A stretch of DNA of 30,654 bases. Origin: CAYVZU01 sp964455935 (GTDB lineage: Bacteria > Fibrobacterota > CAYVZU01). The DNA lies in NCBI GenBank assembly GCA_964455935.1, contig CAYVZU010000035.1:1-30654 (forward strand), read 5' to 3'. The translations under genes and the position numbers were made by a program. Below, in pieces: positions 6,122-14,786 of the stretch; position 1 is the first letter of the stretch; each line of letters opens with the position of its first letter. The notes below the pieces were generated by a model. It did not search any database and was not told where the DNA came from. It saw only the letters and a program-made list of their open reading frames with translations.

Positions 6122-7798
6122 TTACTTATATAACTCGTCCGACGACATGATTCGGTATTTGTATCCCTGTTCGGTCAGGAAAAGCTGGCGGTTCATGGCG
6201 AATTCCTGGTCCCGTGTTTCGCGGGTGACGATGGAATAGAAGTGGGCCGGGCTGTGGTCGCCCTTGGGGCGGAGAATGCGGCCCAGGCGCTGGGCTTCTT
6301 CTTGGCGCGAGCCGAACGTACCCGAGACCTGAATCGCGACATTCGCGTCGGGAAGGTCCACTGCGAAATTGCCGACTTTCGAGACGATGAGTTGTCCCAT
6401 TTTGCCGGACCGAAAGCGTTCGAATAAAACATCCCGTTCCCGGTTCTTGGTGGCTCCCGTGATGAGCGGAATTCCGGAGTCCTGCGCGATTTTTTCGAGC
6501 TGGTCCAAATACTGCCCGATAATGAGGACCCGGTCGGTCCGGTGCCGCTCCAGGAGGAGTTCGACCACCTTGACCTTGGCCGGATTCTCCATGGCAATCC
6601 GAATCTTGTCGCGGGGAGCGGCCGTGGCATACGGCACGCGAAGCGAATCGGGAAGATTGACCCGAACTTCCGTGCAATCCGCGGCGGCAATCCATCCCTG
6701 TTCTTCCATGTCCTTCCAGGGAACGTCATATTTTTTGGGGCCGATCAGGCTGAAAACGTCATCTTCCTTTCCATCCTCCCGGATCAGGGTCGCCGTAAGG
6801 CCAAGGCGGCGCTTTGCCTGCAGGTCCGCGGTGATGCGGAAAATGGGCGCCGGCAGCAGATGGACCTCGTCATAAACAATAAGCCCCCAATTCCCTTCGT
6901 TGAAAACGGAGAAATGCGGGTAGATTTCGGTCTTGCGCTTGCGATAGGTCAGAATCTGGTAGGTGGCGATTGTGACCGGCCGGACACTTTTGGTTTCGCC
7001 CGTGTATTCGCCAATCTGCTCCGGAGTCAACATGGTGCGCAACAGCAGTTCTCGGCGCCACTGGTGGGCGGCCGTGACATTGGTTACCAGGATCAGGGTG
7101 TTCGTATTGAGCCGGGCCATGACCGCCATGCCCACGACCGTCTTGCCCGCGCCACAGGGCAGGACGACTACGCCGCTGCCTCCTTTGGGGCTGCCTCCGG
7201 CGTAGAAGCTGTCGGCGGCATCACTCTGGTAGTGGCGCAAGCCGAATGGAGTACCATCGGCCAGCTTCGAGCGCAGCTGAATGGGCAGGACCTGGCCTTC
7301 GACATACCCCGCCAGGTCCTCGATCGGAAAACCGAGTTTGATGAGCGCCTGTTTGACCTTGCCGCGGTTGAGCAATGAAATGTGAATGCGATCGGGCGCG
7401 GGAACGTCGAGCAACAGGCTCTTCACCTGCGGATTGACCCGGATACCCTCCAACAAATCAGGTTCGGCAGACGTGAGGAAGAGCTGGCCGTCTTCCCGGA
7501 CCAGTTTGATACGGCCGTAACGGTTTATGACTTCTTCGATTTCCCGGCGGATGTGTTCGGGAATGGGATAGCGGCTGTACGTTTCGAGCCAGCGGAGGAT
7601 TTCACGGGCCGAATGGCCCGCCGCCGCCGCGTTCCAGAGGGAAAGCGGCGTAATTCGGTAGGTGTGGATGTGCTCGGGACTTTTCTGGAGTTCGGCAAAC
7701 CGGCCGATTGCGTCTCGTGCCGCGGCATAGGAGGGATGATCCACTTCAAGCAGAAGCGATCGATCGCTTTGTACAATCAGGGGCCGGGTTTTATCCAT
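6122..7798 (-). CDS. XPB/Ssl2-type superfamily 2 DNA helicase
   Basis: This 558-residue protein is a bacterial XPB-like DNA helicase/translocase, related to the archaeal and eukaryotic repair helicase. The N-terminal helical region and damage-recognition-like domain (about 1-180) precede the helicase core. Walker A PCGAGKT is at 214-220, motif II DEVH at 310-313, motif III GLTAT at 333-337, the XPB-specific RED motif at 340-342, and QRLGRILRPKG at 503-513 is motif VI. The start is ATG at 7798, three bases after the anmK stop, so the two genes form one transcription unit. The archaeal partner nuclease Bax1 is not encoded next to it. The role is inferred as DNA repair or transcription-coupled remodelling. 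Confidence 0.93.
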   Translation of the reverse strand: MDKTRPLIVQSDRSLLLEVDHPSYAAARDAIGRFAELQKSPEHIHTYRITPLSLWNAAAAGHSAREILRWLETYSRYPIPEHIRREIEEVINRYGRIKLVREDGQLFLTSAEPDLLEGIRVNPQVKSLLLDVPAPDRIHISLLNRGKVKQALIKLGFPIEDLAGYVEGQVLPIQLRSKLADGTPFGLRHYQSDAADSFYAGGSPKGGSGVVVLPCGAGKTVVGMAVMARLNTNTLILVTNVTAAHQWRRELLLRTMLTPEQIGEYTGETKSVRPVTIATYQILTYRKRKTEIYPHFSVFNEGNWGLIVYDEVHLLPAPIFRITADLQAKRRLGLTATLIREDGKEDDVFSLIGPKKYDVPWKDMEEQGWIAAADCTEVRVNLPDSLRVPYATAAPRDKIRIAMENPAKVKVVELLLERHRTDRVLIIGQYLDQLEKIAQDSGIPLITGATKNRERDVLFERFRSGKMGQLIVSKVGNFAVDLPDANVAIQVSGTFGSRQEEAQRLGRILRPKGDHSPAHFYSIVTRETRDQEFAMNRQLFLTEQGYKYRIMSSDELYK

Positions 7799-7801
7799 GG
7801 A

Positions 7802-8977
7802 TCACGGAAAACAGATTTTTCCCAGAATCGCCGGCCGTGCGGCGCCCGTTGACTTGGGGCAGTTGGCCGGGTTTCCACACAGGGTTTCGTTGGCCAGAAT
7901 GGCAAAGGAAAGCGGCTCGACGACTTCGGCGGCGATGTTGTACTCGTCGGCGCGTACCACGCGCACGGGGCGGAAATAATCCGCCAGAAGCTGCATCAGC
8001 GTGTTGTTGTTGGTTCCGCCGCCGGCCACGATCACTTCGTCGATGGGCGAGAAGGGGAAAACGAATTGCTCATAGGCAAAGTAGATGGATCGTGCCGTCA
8101 ACGCCGTTGCCGTGGCCACCCTGTCCGCAAAGGGCATGTCCGGATTCATCTGCTCGATCATGGGAAGAAACACTTCCCGTCCCGCGGATTTGGGCGGTGG
8201 AACTCTCCAGAACGGATGGTCGAGCAACTTGGTGACCGTTTCGATATGAACGGTTCCCGATGCCGCAATCCGGCCGTCGCGGTCAAAGGGTTGGGCCAGG
8301 TCCGGCTGGTTTTGCACCAGCGCATCGATCAGCATGTTGCCCGGGCCGGTATCGAAAGCCCTTACGTCCTTGGGTTTGCTTCCCGCAGGCAGAATGGTCA
8401 CATTCGAGATGCCGCCGATATTTTGAACCGCCACGTTGCGGTCCGATTTGCGGAAAAGCACCCAGTGGCCAAACGGCACAAGGGGGGCGCCCTGGCCTCC
8501 GGCCGCAATATCGGCTGCGCGGAAATCCGCCACCGTCAGCAAGCCCGTGCGCTTCGCGATCACGGCCGGTTCGCCCACCTGCAAAGAAGAGCGCGACGAA
8601 ACATGGCCAATCTCCGCCGCATTGGGAGCGTGCCAAAGTGTCTGTCCGTGGCTTGCGATGGCGTCGGCCTTTCGCTTCGTAAGGGGCGCCATCTTGCGGA
8701 CCTGATTGGCGGCGATGGCAAAGACCTCGCCAACGGCGAAGTTGAGTCTGCAGAGCATTTCGGCGCTGGTCGGCGTGCCGGCGGCGACCGAGGCCAGCTG
8801 TTCGCGAAGATCGGACGGATAGACTTCCTTGTGATGCGCCAGGATCTCGTAGGTTGTGGAGGCGCCCGATCCCTTGAAACGGACAAAAAGCGCATCGACC
8901 CCGTCCATGGACGTGCCCGACATGAGGCCGATGATGCTGCGCTCTTTAAGTTCTGCGATTCGAAACAGTGTCTTCAT
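7802..8977 (-). CDS. anmK: Anhydro-N-acetylmuramic acid kinase
   Basis: AnmK hydrolyses the 1,6-anhydro ring and phosphorylates anhydro-MurNAc from peptidoglycan turnover, giving MurNAc-6-phosphate in the cytoplasm for recycling. The protein is about 391 residues, as usual. The N-terminus shows the diagnostic nucleotide-binding motif IIGLMSGTSMDGVDA, and the middle has FDTGPGNMLIDA and the C-terminal VAGGGTNN loop. I start it at 8977 (MKTLFRI), with AGGA close upstream. The longer frame to 9031 enters unlikely sequence before the repeat-bearing spacer. It lies three bases upstream of the helicase gene. Other recycling genes (murQ, nagZ) are not in the window. A promoter is expected in 8978-9050 but was not recognised. 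Confidence 0.95.
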   Translation of the reverse strand: MKTLFRIAELKERSIIGLMSGTSMDGVDALFVRFKGSGASTTYEILAHHKEVYPSDLREQLASVAAGTPTSAEMLCRLNFAVGEVFAIAANQVRKMAPLTKRKADAIASHGQTLWHAPNAAEIGHVSSRSSLQVGEPAVIAKRTGLLTVADFRAADIAAGGQGAPLVPFGHWVLFRKSDRNVAVQNIGGISNVTILPAGSKPKDVRAFDTGPGNMLIDALVQNQPDLAQPFDRDGRIAASGTVHIETVTKLLDHPFWRVPPPKSAGREVFLPMIEQMNPDMPFADRVATATALTARSIYFAYEQFVFPFSPIDEVIVAGGGTNNNTLMQLLADYFRPVRVVRADEYNIAAEVVEPLSFAILANETLCGNPANCPKSTGAARPAILGKICFP

Positions 8978-9053
8978 TGTATCCTGTTGTCCCGGGCCGT
9001 GCGCATTGCGATCCCCGCTGTTACGAAACAACCAAATTAACTACACAGGTTCC

Positions 9054-9191
9054 CATGAAACCACAGAGAGAAATCCGAGTTAAGAATGAGAACACAGAGG
9101 GAAATCTTTCTGGCGCGCAGCGCGCCAGAATGGATCTTTTCCCACTCCGTGTCCTCTTCTCCGGCCTCGGTGTTTCCTCTGTGGTTTCATG
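9054..9191. repeat. CACAGAG-type inverted-repeat element
   Basis: This 138-base palindromic element has perfect 15-base ends, CATGAAACCACAGAG at 9054-9068 and its complement at 9177-9191. A strong central hairpin, CTGGCGCG/CGCGCCAG, lies at 9110-9128. The interior carries repeated CACAGAG and AGGAAACACC-like words. It sits between the divergent anmK and lipoprotein genes. It looks like a dispersed intergenic repeat rather than a regulatory site, though the hairpin could end transcription from either side. Confidence 0.75.
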
Positions 9192-9298
9192 ATTCTTTCG
9201 AGAGACCTGAGTAGTTATCAATCAAATAAATATACTACAACTCATCACGGGGCATAAATGTGTTTGCCAATGCCCGGCCGCCGAACGATTTTTCTTTT

Positions 9299-10801
9299 AT
9301 GAGATGGATTGCGGTCGTTGCGGCATTTTCGTACTGCTTGCTTTGGGGTTGCAGCCGCGAGCCGGTGGGAACGGAGCCGGCTGTGGCAATTGCTTACACG
9401 GTGACCCTTCCCGGTCTTCCATCTGAGAGCCTGCATGTCGACGTGGACGTGGAATATTGGCCCGCCGACAGCGTTCGCTTTCTGGCCCCGCCCATATATG
9501 CCGACAACCCCCTGTGGTTGCCCACGGCCCCCAATTTCCGTAATCTCGCGGTCCGGGATTCCGCCGGGAATCCCCTTGCTGTTTCCTGTGACAGTCTGAC
9601 GATAGGGGAGTATCCTGCCCTGCGGTTCAGCTTTGCACGGCCGACCGGCGCGGCACGGATCCAGTATGATGTGGGCTTCTCCTACGATACTGCGGCTCCA
9701 AACATCATCCCGGTTCCCGGCCTTCGGAGCGATCATGGAATTCTCCTTGGGAATTATTTCTTCATCGTGCCTCTGCGGAGCACCGAGCTTGTTGGAATTT
9801 GGAGGGACAGTTGGAGCTTGCGTGTGGACTACCGGTTTGGGCAGACCGTACCGTTTTACGGGGATCCGGCCGATGGCGCTCTGTTTCGAACCGTATACGA
9901 ACTGCTTTTCTCCACCTCGGTTCTTGGCGGCCGTCTTCTCTGGGAGAGCACCGTTGGGCAACAGGCATGCAGGATTATCGATCTCTCCAGTGTGCCGGTT
10001 TCCCTGGATGCGTTCCTTCCCGCGATTGAGTCGATCTCCAGCCAGGTCCTTTCGATTTTTCCCAAAGCGGGAGAGACTCCGCTTACAGGCATCCTGGGAG
10101 CCCTCCACAGGCCGCACGGCGGTCTGGAAGGGACCTGGGCATACTCCGTTCTATCTCCCTTTGCCACGGACACAATGGGCGTGTTCAATATGGTCCTGGC
10201 CCATGAAATGATCCACTCCTGGATTGGTGTGCGCGTGGGCGACACTGATGATCCCTGGTGGAAGGAAGGGACTGCGACCTACTTGGGCTTTTTGATCCCC
10301 GCGCAAATAGGCCTCTGTAAAGAGGAATTCGTCCAACAGTCGCTTTTGCGGGACTTTTCGCAATCACCCGACGTATTGGGACATTCCATGTCGGAGGAAT
10401 ATGTCAGGGTCCATCTGTTCTCGCGCGACAGCCTCCAAAATTGCGAGAACCTGGCCTATGGAAAGGGAGCGCAATTCTGCATGCTGTTGGACCGGCGCAT
10501 TCGCGATGTGAGCAATGGCGCCGCAACCTTGGCGCAGGTTCTTGGACGGTTCTGCCGGGTATTTGACGGGAAGTCCTTTTGCAGGGCCGATTATGTCGGC
10601 TTTCTCGAAGCAACCGGCGCGCAGGTCGCGGATCTATTCTCGACCTATGCTGATCAGGCAGGTTTCATTCCCGATTCGGTGCTGATCGAAAACTATAACG
10701 CGCTGGCTCAACGAGGGGCTTTGGGAATTGTTGCCAAGAGGGCCGTCAACGTAAGCAGGCCCATTGCCAAGACCAGACGATTCCCGTTTTGGGCGCCATA
10801 G
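9299..10801 (+). CDS. Lipoprotein with M61-like zinc aminopeptidase motif
   Basis: This is a 500-residue exported protein. Residues 1-18 form a lipoprotein signal ending in the lipobox LLWGC, so Cys18 would be lipidated. The N-terminal half is beta-rich and resembles the N-terminal domain of M61 glycyl-aminopeptidase-like proteins. The zinc-binding motif HEMIHSW has His302, Glu303 and His306, and the third ligand Glu323 lies in WWKEGTATYLG. This gluzincin pattern predicts a cell-envelope metallopeptidase. No PDZ domain follows, unlike classical M61 proteins. I prefer the ATG at 9299 because it begins the signal peptide. A GTG at 9260 is possible and would add 13 polar residues. Neither has a strong ribosome site. 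It is a single-gene plus-strand unit. Confidence 0.8.
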   Translation: MRWIAVVAAFSYCLLWGCSREPVGTEPAVAIAYTVTLPGLPSESLHVDVDVEYWPADSVRFLAPPIYADNPLWLPTAPNFRNLAVRDSAGNPLAVSCDSLTIGEYPALRFSFARPTGAARIQYDVGFSYDTAAPNIIPVPGLRSDHGILLGNYFFIVPLRSTELVGIWRDSWSLRVDYRFGQTVPFYGDPADGALFRTVYELLFSTSVLGGRLLWESTVGQQACRIIDLSSVPVSLDAFLPAIESISSQVLSIFPKAGETPLTGILGALHRPHGGLEGTWAYSVLSPFATDTMGVFNMVLAHEMIHSWIGVRVGDTDDPWWKEGTATYLGFLIPAQIGLCKEEFVQQSLLRDFSQSPDVLGHSMSEEYVRVHLFSRDSLQNCENLAYGKGAQFCMLLDRRIRDVSNGAATLAQVLGRFCRVFDGKSFCRADYVGFLEATGAQVADLFSTYADQAGFIPDSVLIENYNALAQRGALGIVAKRAVNVSRPIAKTRRFPFWAP

Positions 10802-10842
10802 AACCCGATCCTATCGCAAAGCTTGCCTTCCAGGACTTCCCA

Positions 10843-10950
10843 GAAACAGCGATCTATTGTCATTTCGACCAACGGGAGAAATCTTTCCTGATCGGACAAG
10901 AAAAGATTTCTCGCTTCGCTCGAAATGACAGACCTGTTTCTCCCCTGATA
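10843..10950. repeat. 108-base nested-hairpin dispersed repeat, copy 2
   Basis: This is the second copy of the element at 1923-2030, in the same orientation and differing at only three positions. The nested arms (GAAACAG/CTGTTTC, TCATTTCGA/TCGAAATGA and GAGAAATCTTT/AAAGATTTCTC) are all conserved. It begins 41 bases after the stop of the lipoprotein gene and could function as its transcription end. A further small hairpin follows at 10953-10975 (GGCAC, loop ATA, GTGCC), before the stop of the next gene on the other strand. Confidence 0.9.
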
Positions 10951-11033
10951 ATGCACGGCACATAGTGCCGGGTGCGGTGCCAAGCAGGTACAAGATTATG
11001 AAGTCGAGTGATCCGCATCTCAGCGGGTGCAGA

Positions 11034-11621
11034 TCAAGAAAACAAGTCCAGGTGCAGGCCTTTTGCAGGCTCGGAATCGATTGGCTGGATTTGGGCGTTT
11101 CGGTTGTATGATTTGTTTTTTCCAAGCCCTTTGACGTCGGGCGATTCCGCATTCTGGCCGCCGCTTTTGGCCAGTTCCATTTGCGCTTCGGCGGCTGTGG
11201 CTGCCGCAGCTGCCGCGACCTGCCGGTCTTGCCCGGACGGGTTGGCCGGTGCCATTGCAGCGCTTTGAACCCGCTGCATCTTGATGATGGTGGCCCTGGG
11301 GTCTCCGCTTACCGGGGAGGAGTCTATGGAGACTTCGCCGCCCACCGCATATTGATGTCCATCCGGTCCGTTTTTGTACTGAAACTTCACACCGCCCCGG
11401 GCCAGACCCGCGCCGGCGGCCATATGCGCCATTTCGTGCGCACGGACTTCCCGGTCTGTCTTCTTAAGCTCCTCGACCTGCTTTTTGTCTTCCTTTGTCA
11501 GCTCTTTACCATTTCCGGTGCTGGCCTTGGATTTCTCCTGGCCTCCGGCATTGCCGGTTGCTGACGCAGGCTGGGCAAATGGATCATAGGTGGATGCGGT
11601 GGTTTGGGAGCTAATTACCAT
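11034..11621 (-). CDS. Putative metalloprotease, CJM1_0395/SprA-related family
   Basis: This 195-residue protein has no signal peptide. Residues 1-40 are a low-complexity, Ser/Ala/Gly-rich region. The conserved core starts with ELTKEDKKQVEELKKTDREVRAHE and includes HEMAH at 62-66, an HExxH zinc motif. GPDGHQYAVGGEVSID at 86-100 is the family hallmark. An alanine-rich stretch lies at 134-147, and the tail is polar. These features match the SprA-related putative metalloprotease family (CJM1_0395). The substrate is unknown. The ATG at 11621 is preceded by AGGAG at good spacing. It is divergent from der with a 180-base gap that should hold both promoters, and it appears to be a lone gene. Confidence 0.85.
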   Translation of the reverse strand: MVISSQTTASTYDPFAQPASATGNAGGQEKSKASTGNGKELTKEDKKQVEELKKTDREVRAHEMAHMAAGAGLARGGVKFQYKNGPDGHQYAVGGEVSIDSSPVSGDPRATIIKMQRVQSAAMAPANPSGQDRQVAAAAAATAAEAQMELAKSGGQNAESPDVKGLGKNKSYNRNAQIQPIDSEPAKGLHLDLFS

Positions 11622-11801
11622 AAAATATCTCCTAATCTGTTTATCGGCATTTCAGCGGCCAAACTTAAGGCTGTATCATCGGAGGCGGGAGAAATGAAGG
11701 TGAGGGTTTAGAGCAGCTATCTAATTGGAGAAAAATCAGCAGGTTATCGGAATTCCATTTTTCTTGCCTTAAAGTATCACTTTAAACGATCTTATGGCAC
11801 C

Positions 11802-13157
11802 ATGAATACCGCGCTTCCTATTGTCTCCATAGTTGGAAGACCCAACGTGGGGAAATCCAGTCTATTCAACCGGCTCCTTGGTCGAAGAGCGGCAGTTGTT
11901 CACGAAACCTCCGGTGTGACCCGGGATCGAAATTATCAGCCGGTAACATGGAATGAACGCCAATTCATGCTGGTGGATACAGGCGGTATGGTCCCGGATT
12001 CGAGCCGGTTAATGGAAAAATTGATTCTGGAGCAGGTCGAGCAGGCAATTTCCGAATCTACTCTCATCCTCTTTGTTGTCGATGCGCTTTCCGGGCTCAC
12101 GGGACCGGACGAACAAATCGCCCGGTTCCTGCAACGGAAGTTCCGCGACCGCACCGTTCTCGTTGCCAACAAAGCGGAGGGGCCAACCGGGACCGGACAG
12201 GTTTCGGAGTTTCTTCGGCTGGGACTGGGGGAGCCGTTCGCGGTTTCGGCCAGTCATGGGACCAACGCGGCCGATCTCTTGGATGCTGTGGCGCTTCGCG
12301 TTGGGGTCGAAGCGAAAGCACCGGGGGAGAAAGAAATTCGAATTGCGGTTGTGGGACGGCCCAATGCAGGTAAATCGTCGCTGGTCAACATGCTCTGCCG
12401 CGAAAAGCGCGTTCTTGTTGACGAGCAACCGGGAACAACCCGGGACTCCATTGATGTTCACATCGAAAAAAACGGGCACCACTATGTCCTGATCGACACA
12501 GCGGGGATGCGCAAAAGGGCCCATGTTAGAGATGAGGTTGAATATTTTTCGAACCTTCGGGTCACCAAGACCATCGAGCGATGCGACATTGCCATGGTGA
12601 TGGTTGATGTCAAGGAAGGGCTAAGCGAGCAGGACCAGCGTGTTTTGCATTTGGCGGTCAAAAGCGGCAAGGGTGCCCTGCTGGTGCTGAACAAGTGGGA
12701 TACTGTCCACCGGGAAGGCAAGCTGTTTGACAAGCTGGTGGAGAGAATTGATGGAGCCAATCCCGATTTTCGCAATATTCCCAAAGTAACCATCTCGGCC
12801 CTGACAGGGCTGCGAGTCCATCGAATCCTCGAAATCTGCTATGAAATTCATACCCGTTGCGGACAATGGATCGACGCGCGCGACTTGGAAGACTTCATGA
12901 CCCGGACCTTCGAGGCCACTCCGCCGCAGAGCACGGGCCGCTATCCGGTCCAGGTCTTTTCGGTGACGCAGGATGGGGTGTATCCGCCCACTTTTATCGT
13001 CCATTGCAACGATCCCAAACGCGTACTGGAATCCTACGAGCGTTTTGTGCGTAATCGACTCCTGGACCGTTACTCGTTTTCCGGCTGTCCAATCCGCGTG
13101 TTTTGGCGAGCGCGAAAAAAAAGGAAAAGAAAGAAACATGGCGTATCCATGGCATGA
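11802..13157 (+). CDS. der: Ribosome-assembly GTPase Der (EngA)
   Basis: Der is a tandem-domain GTPase needed for late 50S ribosome assembly. The length of 451 residues is typical. The first G domain has GRPNVGKS at 12-19, DTGG near 59 and NKAE at 123-126. The second has GRPNAGKS at 185-192, DTAG at 232-235 and NKWD at 297-300. A KH-like domain follows to about 440, ending in a Lys/Arg-rich tail (RARKKRKRKKHG) suited to rRNA contact. No clear Shine-Dalgarno precedes the ATG, but the homology starts right there. It is first in a tight plus-strand operon: plsY begins 20 bases before its stop. The first-domain NKAE in place of NKxD is a known family variant. Confidence 0.97.
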   Translation: MNTALPIVSIVGRPNVGKSSLFNRLLGRRAAVVHETSGVTRDRNYQPVTWNERQFMLVDTGGMVPDSSRLMEKLILEQVEQAISESTLILFVVDALSGLTGPDEQIARFLQRKFRDRTVLVANKAEGPTGTGQVSEFLRLGLGEPFAVSASHGTNAADLLDAVALRVGVEAKAPGEKEIRIAVVGRPNAGKSSLVNMLCREKRVLVDEQPGTTRDSIDVHIEKNGHHYVLIDTAGMRKRAHVRDEVEYFSNLRVTKTIERCDIAMVMVDVKEGLSEQDQRVLHLAVKSGKGALLVLNKWDTVHREGKLFDKLVERIDGANPDFRNIPKVTISALTGLRVHRILEICYEIHTRCGQWIDARDLEDFMTRTFEATPPQSTGRYPVQVFSVTQDGVYPPTFIVHCNDPKRVLESYERFVRNRLLDRYSFSGCPIRVFWRARKKRKRKKHGVSMA

Positions 13158-13776
13158 AACACTGGGGTGCCTTGTTACCGCGTATCTGATCGGCGGCATT
13201 CCCACCAGCATTTGGACCTGCAAGGTACTGAAAGGCATTGATATCAGAACCGTGGGCAGCGGCAATGCCGGCGCCACCAATGTTTACCGCGTTCTTGGTT
13301 TGAAGGTGGCGCTTTTTGTGGGTCTTATCGATTGTCTCAAAGGAGTCGCGGCCGTCCTGCTTGCCCGCAAAGTGCTAGGACCCCAGGCCGAAGTTGGTCT
13401 TATTGCGGCCGGCCTCGTCGCCATGCTGGGACATGTGTATACCATCTTTGCCGGATTTCGAGGGGGCAAGGGGGTGTTGGTCGCCTTGGGCGTTTTCTTG
13501 ACGCTCGATCCGGCTGCGGCTCTATCATCCTTTGGAGTCTGGTTTCTGGTGACATGGGTCTCCCGATATGTCTCGCTGGGCTCAATGAGCGCGGCAGTGC
13601 TTCTTCCCATATTTACGACGGCCTTTGACAGGGCCGGTGTCTTCCCGGTGGGCAAGCCGGTCCTGATTTTCACGGTCATCGCGGCATTTCTTGTCATTTT
13701 CACCCATCGAAGCAACATCAAGCGGCTGCTCGGCGGCACCGAAAAGAAGGTGGGCCGCAAAAAGGAAAGCGCATGA
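13138..13776 (+). CDS. plsY: Acyl-phosphate:glycerol-3-phosphate acyltransferase
   Basis: PlsY transfers an acyl group from acyl-phosphate to glycerol-3-phosphate, giving lysophosphatidic acid, the first step of membrane lipid synthesis. The protein has 212 residues and several hydrophobic membrane segments. Signature motifs are visible: SGNAGATNVYRVLG at 41-54 and FRGGKGV in the central loop. The start is ATG at 13138, with AAAGGAAAAG just upstream inside der; the frame remains open upstream but without homology. It overlaps der by 20 bases and gpsA by four (ATGA), so the three genes are translationally coupled. It uses the glycerol-3-phosphate made by the next gene product. The C-terminus is lysine-rich and cytosolic. 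Confidence 0.96.
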   Translation: MAYPWHETLGCLVTAYLIGGIPTSIWTCKVLKGIDIRTVGSGNAGATNVYRVLGLKVALFVGLIDCLKGVAAVLLARKVLGPQAEVGLIAAGLVAMLGHVYTIFAGFRGGKGVLVALGVFLTLDPAAALSSFGVWFLVTWVSRYVSLGSMSAAVLLPIFTTAFDRAGVFPVGKPVLIFTVIAAFLVIFTHRSNIKRLLGGTEKKVGRKKESA

Positions 13777-14786
13777 AAACAGTAGGGGTTCTTGGGGCCG
13801 GCGGTTGGGGCATTGCCCTCTCGAAGCTTGCTTTTGAGAACGGATGCAGCGTGCGATTATGGGAATTTGACAAGAACGCCGCGGCCCGGCTATCGGCCGA
13901 CCGTGAAGAAAAAAAGAAACTTCCAGGGGTCAGGATCCCCAACGAAATTGAGATCACGACCGATTTGGCGTACGCGGCCGGGAAAGCGGACCTCCTGATT
14001 TGGGTTGTCCCGGCTCAGGTCCTGCGCAAAGCGGCACGGGCATTTGCCGCAAGCGTACCGGCTTTTGGCGGGGCGCACCTTTTGGCGGCCAAAGGGATCG
14101 AAGTCGGCACGCTGTGCCGTATGTCGGAAGTGCTTCTTCAGGAAATCCACGGTCTGTCGGAGGATCGTGTGGCTGCGCTGTCCGGACCCAGCCATGCCGA
14201 AGAGGTGGGCCGGCATCTGCCTACCTCGATTATCGCCGCCTCCAAAAATGGGGATCTGGCGCGGACCATTCAGGAGCTTTTGTCAAACCGGGTCTTTCGG
14301 GTCTACACCCAATCGGATATGAAAGGAGTCGAGATCGCGGGCTCCTTGAAGAACGTTATTGCGATTGCCGCCGGAATCAGCGATGGCCTGGGCTTCGGTG
14401 ATAATGCCAAAGCCGCATTGATGACCCGCGGGATCGTGGAAATTGCCCGGCTGGGCTCGGCCATGGGGGCGGAATCCAGCACTTTTCTGGGCTTGGCCGG
14501 CATCGGCGACCTGATCACAACCTGCATCAGCCGGCACAGCCGAAACCGGTTTGTGGGTGAACAGATTGGCCGCGGGAAAACTCTAAACCAGGTGCTTTCG
14601 GAGATGGTCATGGTGGCCGAGGGGGTCGAAACTACCCGGTCGACCTGGGCTTTGGCATGCAAGCATAAGGTGGAAATGCCGATAACAGAACAGGTATACA
14701 AGGTCCTCTTCGAGGAAAAGGATCCTGCGGCGGCTGTGGACGAGCTTATGCTTCGTTTGCACAAGGAGGAAAAAGTCGAATGCTGA
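13773..14786 (+). CDS. gpsA: Glycerol-3-phosphate dehydrogenase [NAD(P)+]
   Basis: GpsA reduces dihydroxyacetone phosphate to sn-glycerol-3-phosphate, the substrate of PlsY encoded just upstream. The 337 residues match the usual length. The Rossmann motif GAGGWG is at 8-13. The mid-region has AALSGPSHAEEV, and the catalytic-lysine motif is GSLKNVIAIAAG, followed by the C-terminal helical domain with GLAGIGDLITTC and SRHSRNR. The ATG start lies in the ATGA overlap with plsY. The merR-type gene overlaps its end by seven bases. Together the order der-plsY-gpsA-merR suggests one operon coupling ribosome biogenesis with lipid synthesis. Confidence 0.97.
   Translation: MKTVGVLGAGGWGIALSKLAFENGCSVRLWEFDKNAAARLSADREEKKKLPGVRIPNEIEITTDLAYAAGKADLLIWVVPAQVLRKAARAFAASVPAFGGAHLLAAKGIEVGTLCRMSEVLLQEIHGLSEDRVAALSGPSHAEEVGRHLPTSIIAASKNGDLARTIQELLSNRVFRVYTQSDMKGVEIAGSLKNVIAIAAGISDGLGFGDNAKAALMTRGIVEIARLGSAMGAESSTFLGLAGIGDLITTCISRHSRNRFVGEQIGRGKTLNQVLSEMVMVAEGVETTRSTWALACKHKVEMPITEQVYKVLFEEKDPAAAVDELMLRLHKEEKVEC

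Noticed and set aside
6542..7378. 278-codon plus-strand open frame
   Set aside because: It is antisense to the XPB-type helicase, whose Walker A and DEVH motifs lie in this stretch.
8066..9040. 324-codon plus-strand open frame
   Set aside because: It is antisense to anmK, and its Arg/His-rich translation has no recognisable family.
9215..9236. Possible promoter with TATACT at 9231-9236
   Set aside because: The nearest -35-like hexamer is only 10 bases away, so spacing is wrong.
9245..10117. 290-codon minus-strand open frame
   Set aside because: It is antisense to the M61-like lipoprotein gene, which has a lipobox and complete zinc motif.
10953..10975. Small hairpin as a terminator for the SprA-related gene
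   Set aside because: The stem is good but no T-run follows on the minus strand, so it was noted only within the repeat entry.
10708..10983. Open frame reading SEARNLF and related peptides
   Set aside because: This is a translation of the hairpin repeat at 10843-10950, not a protein gene.
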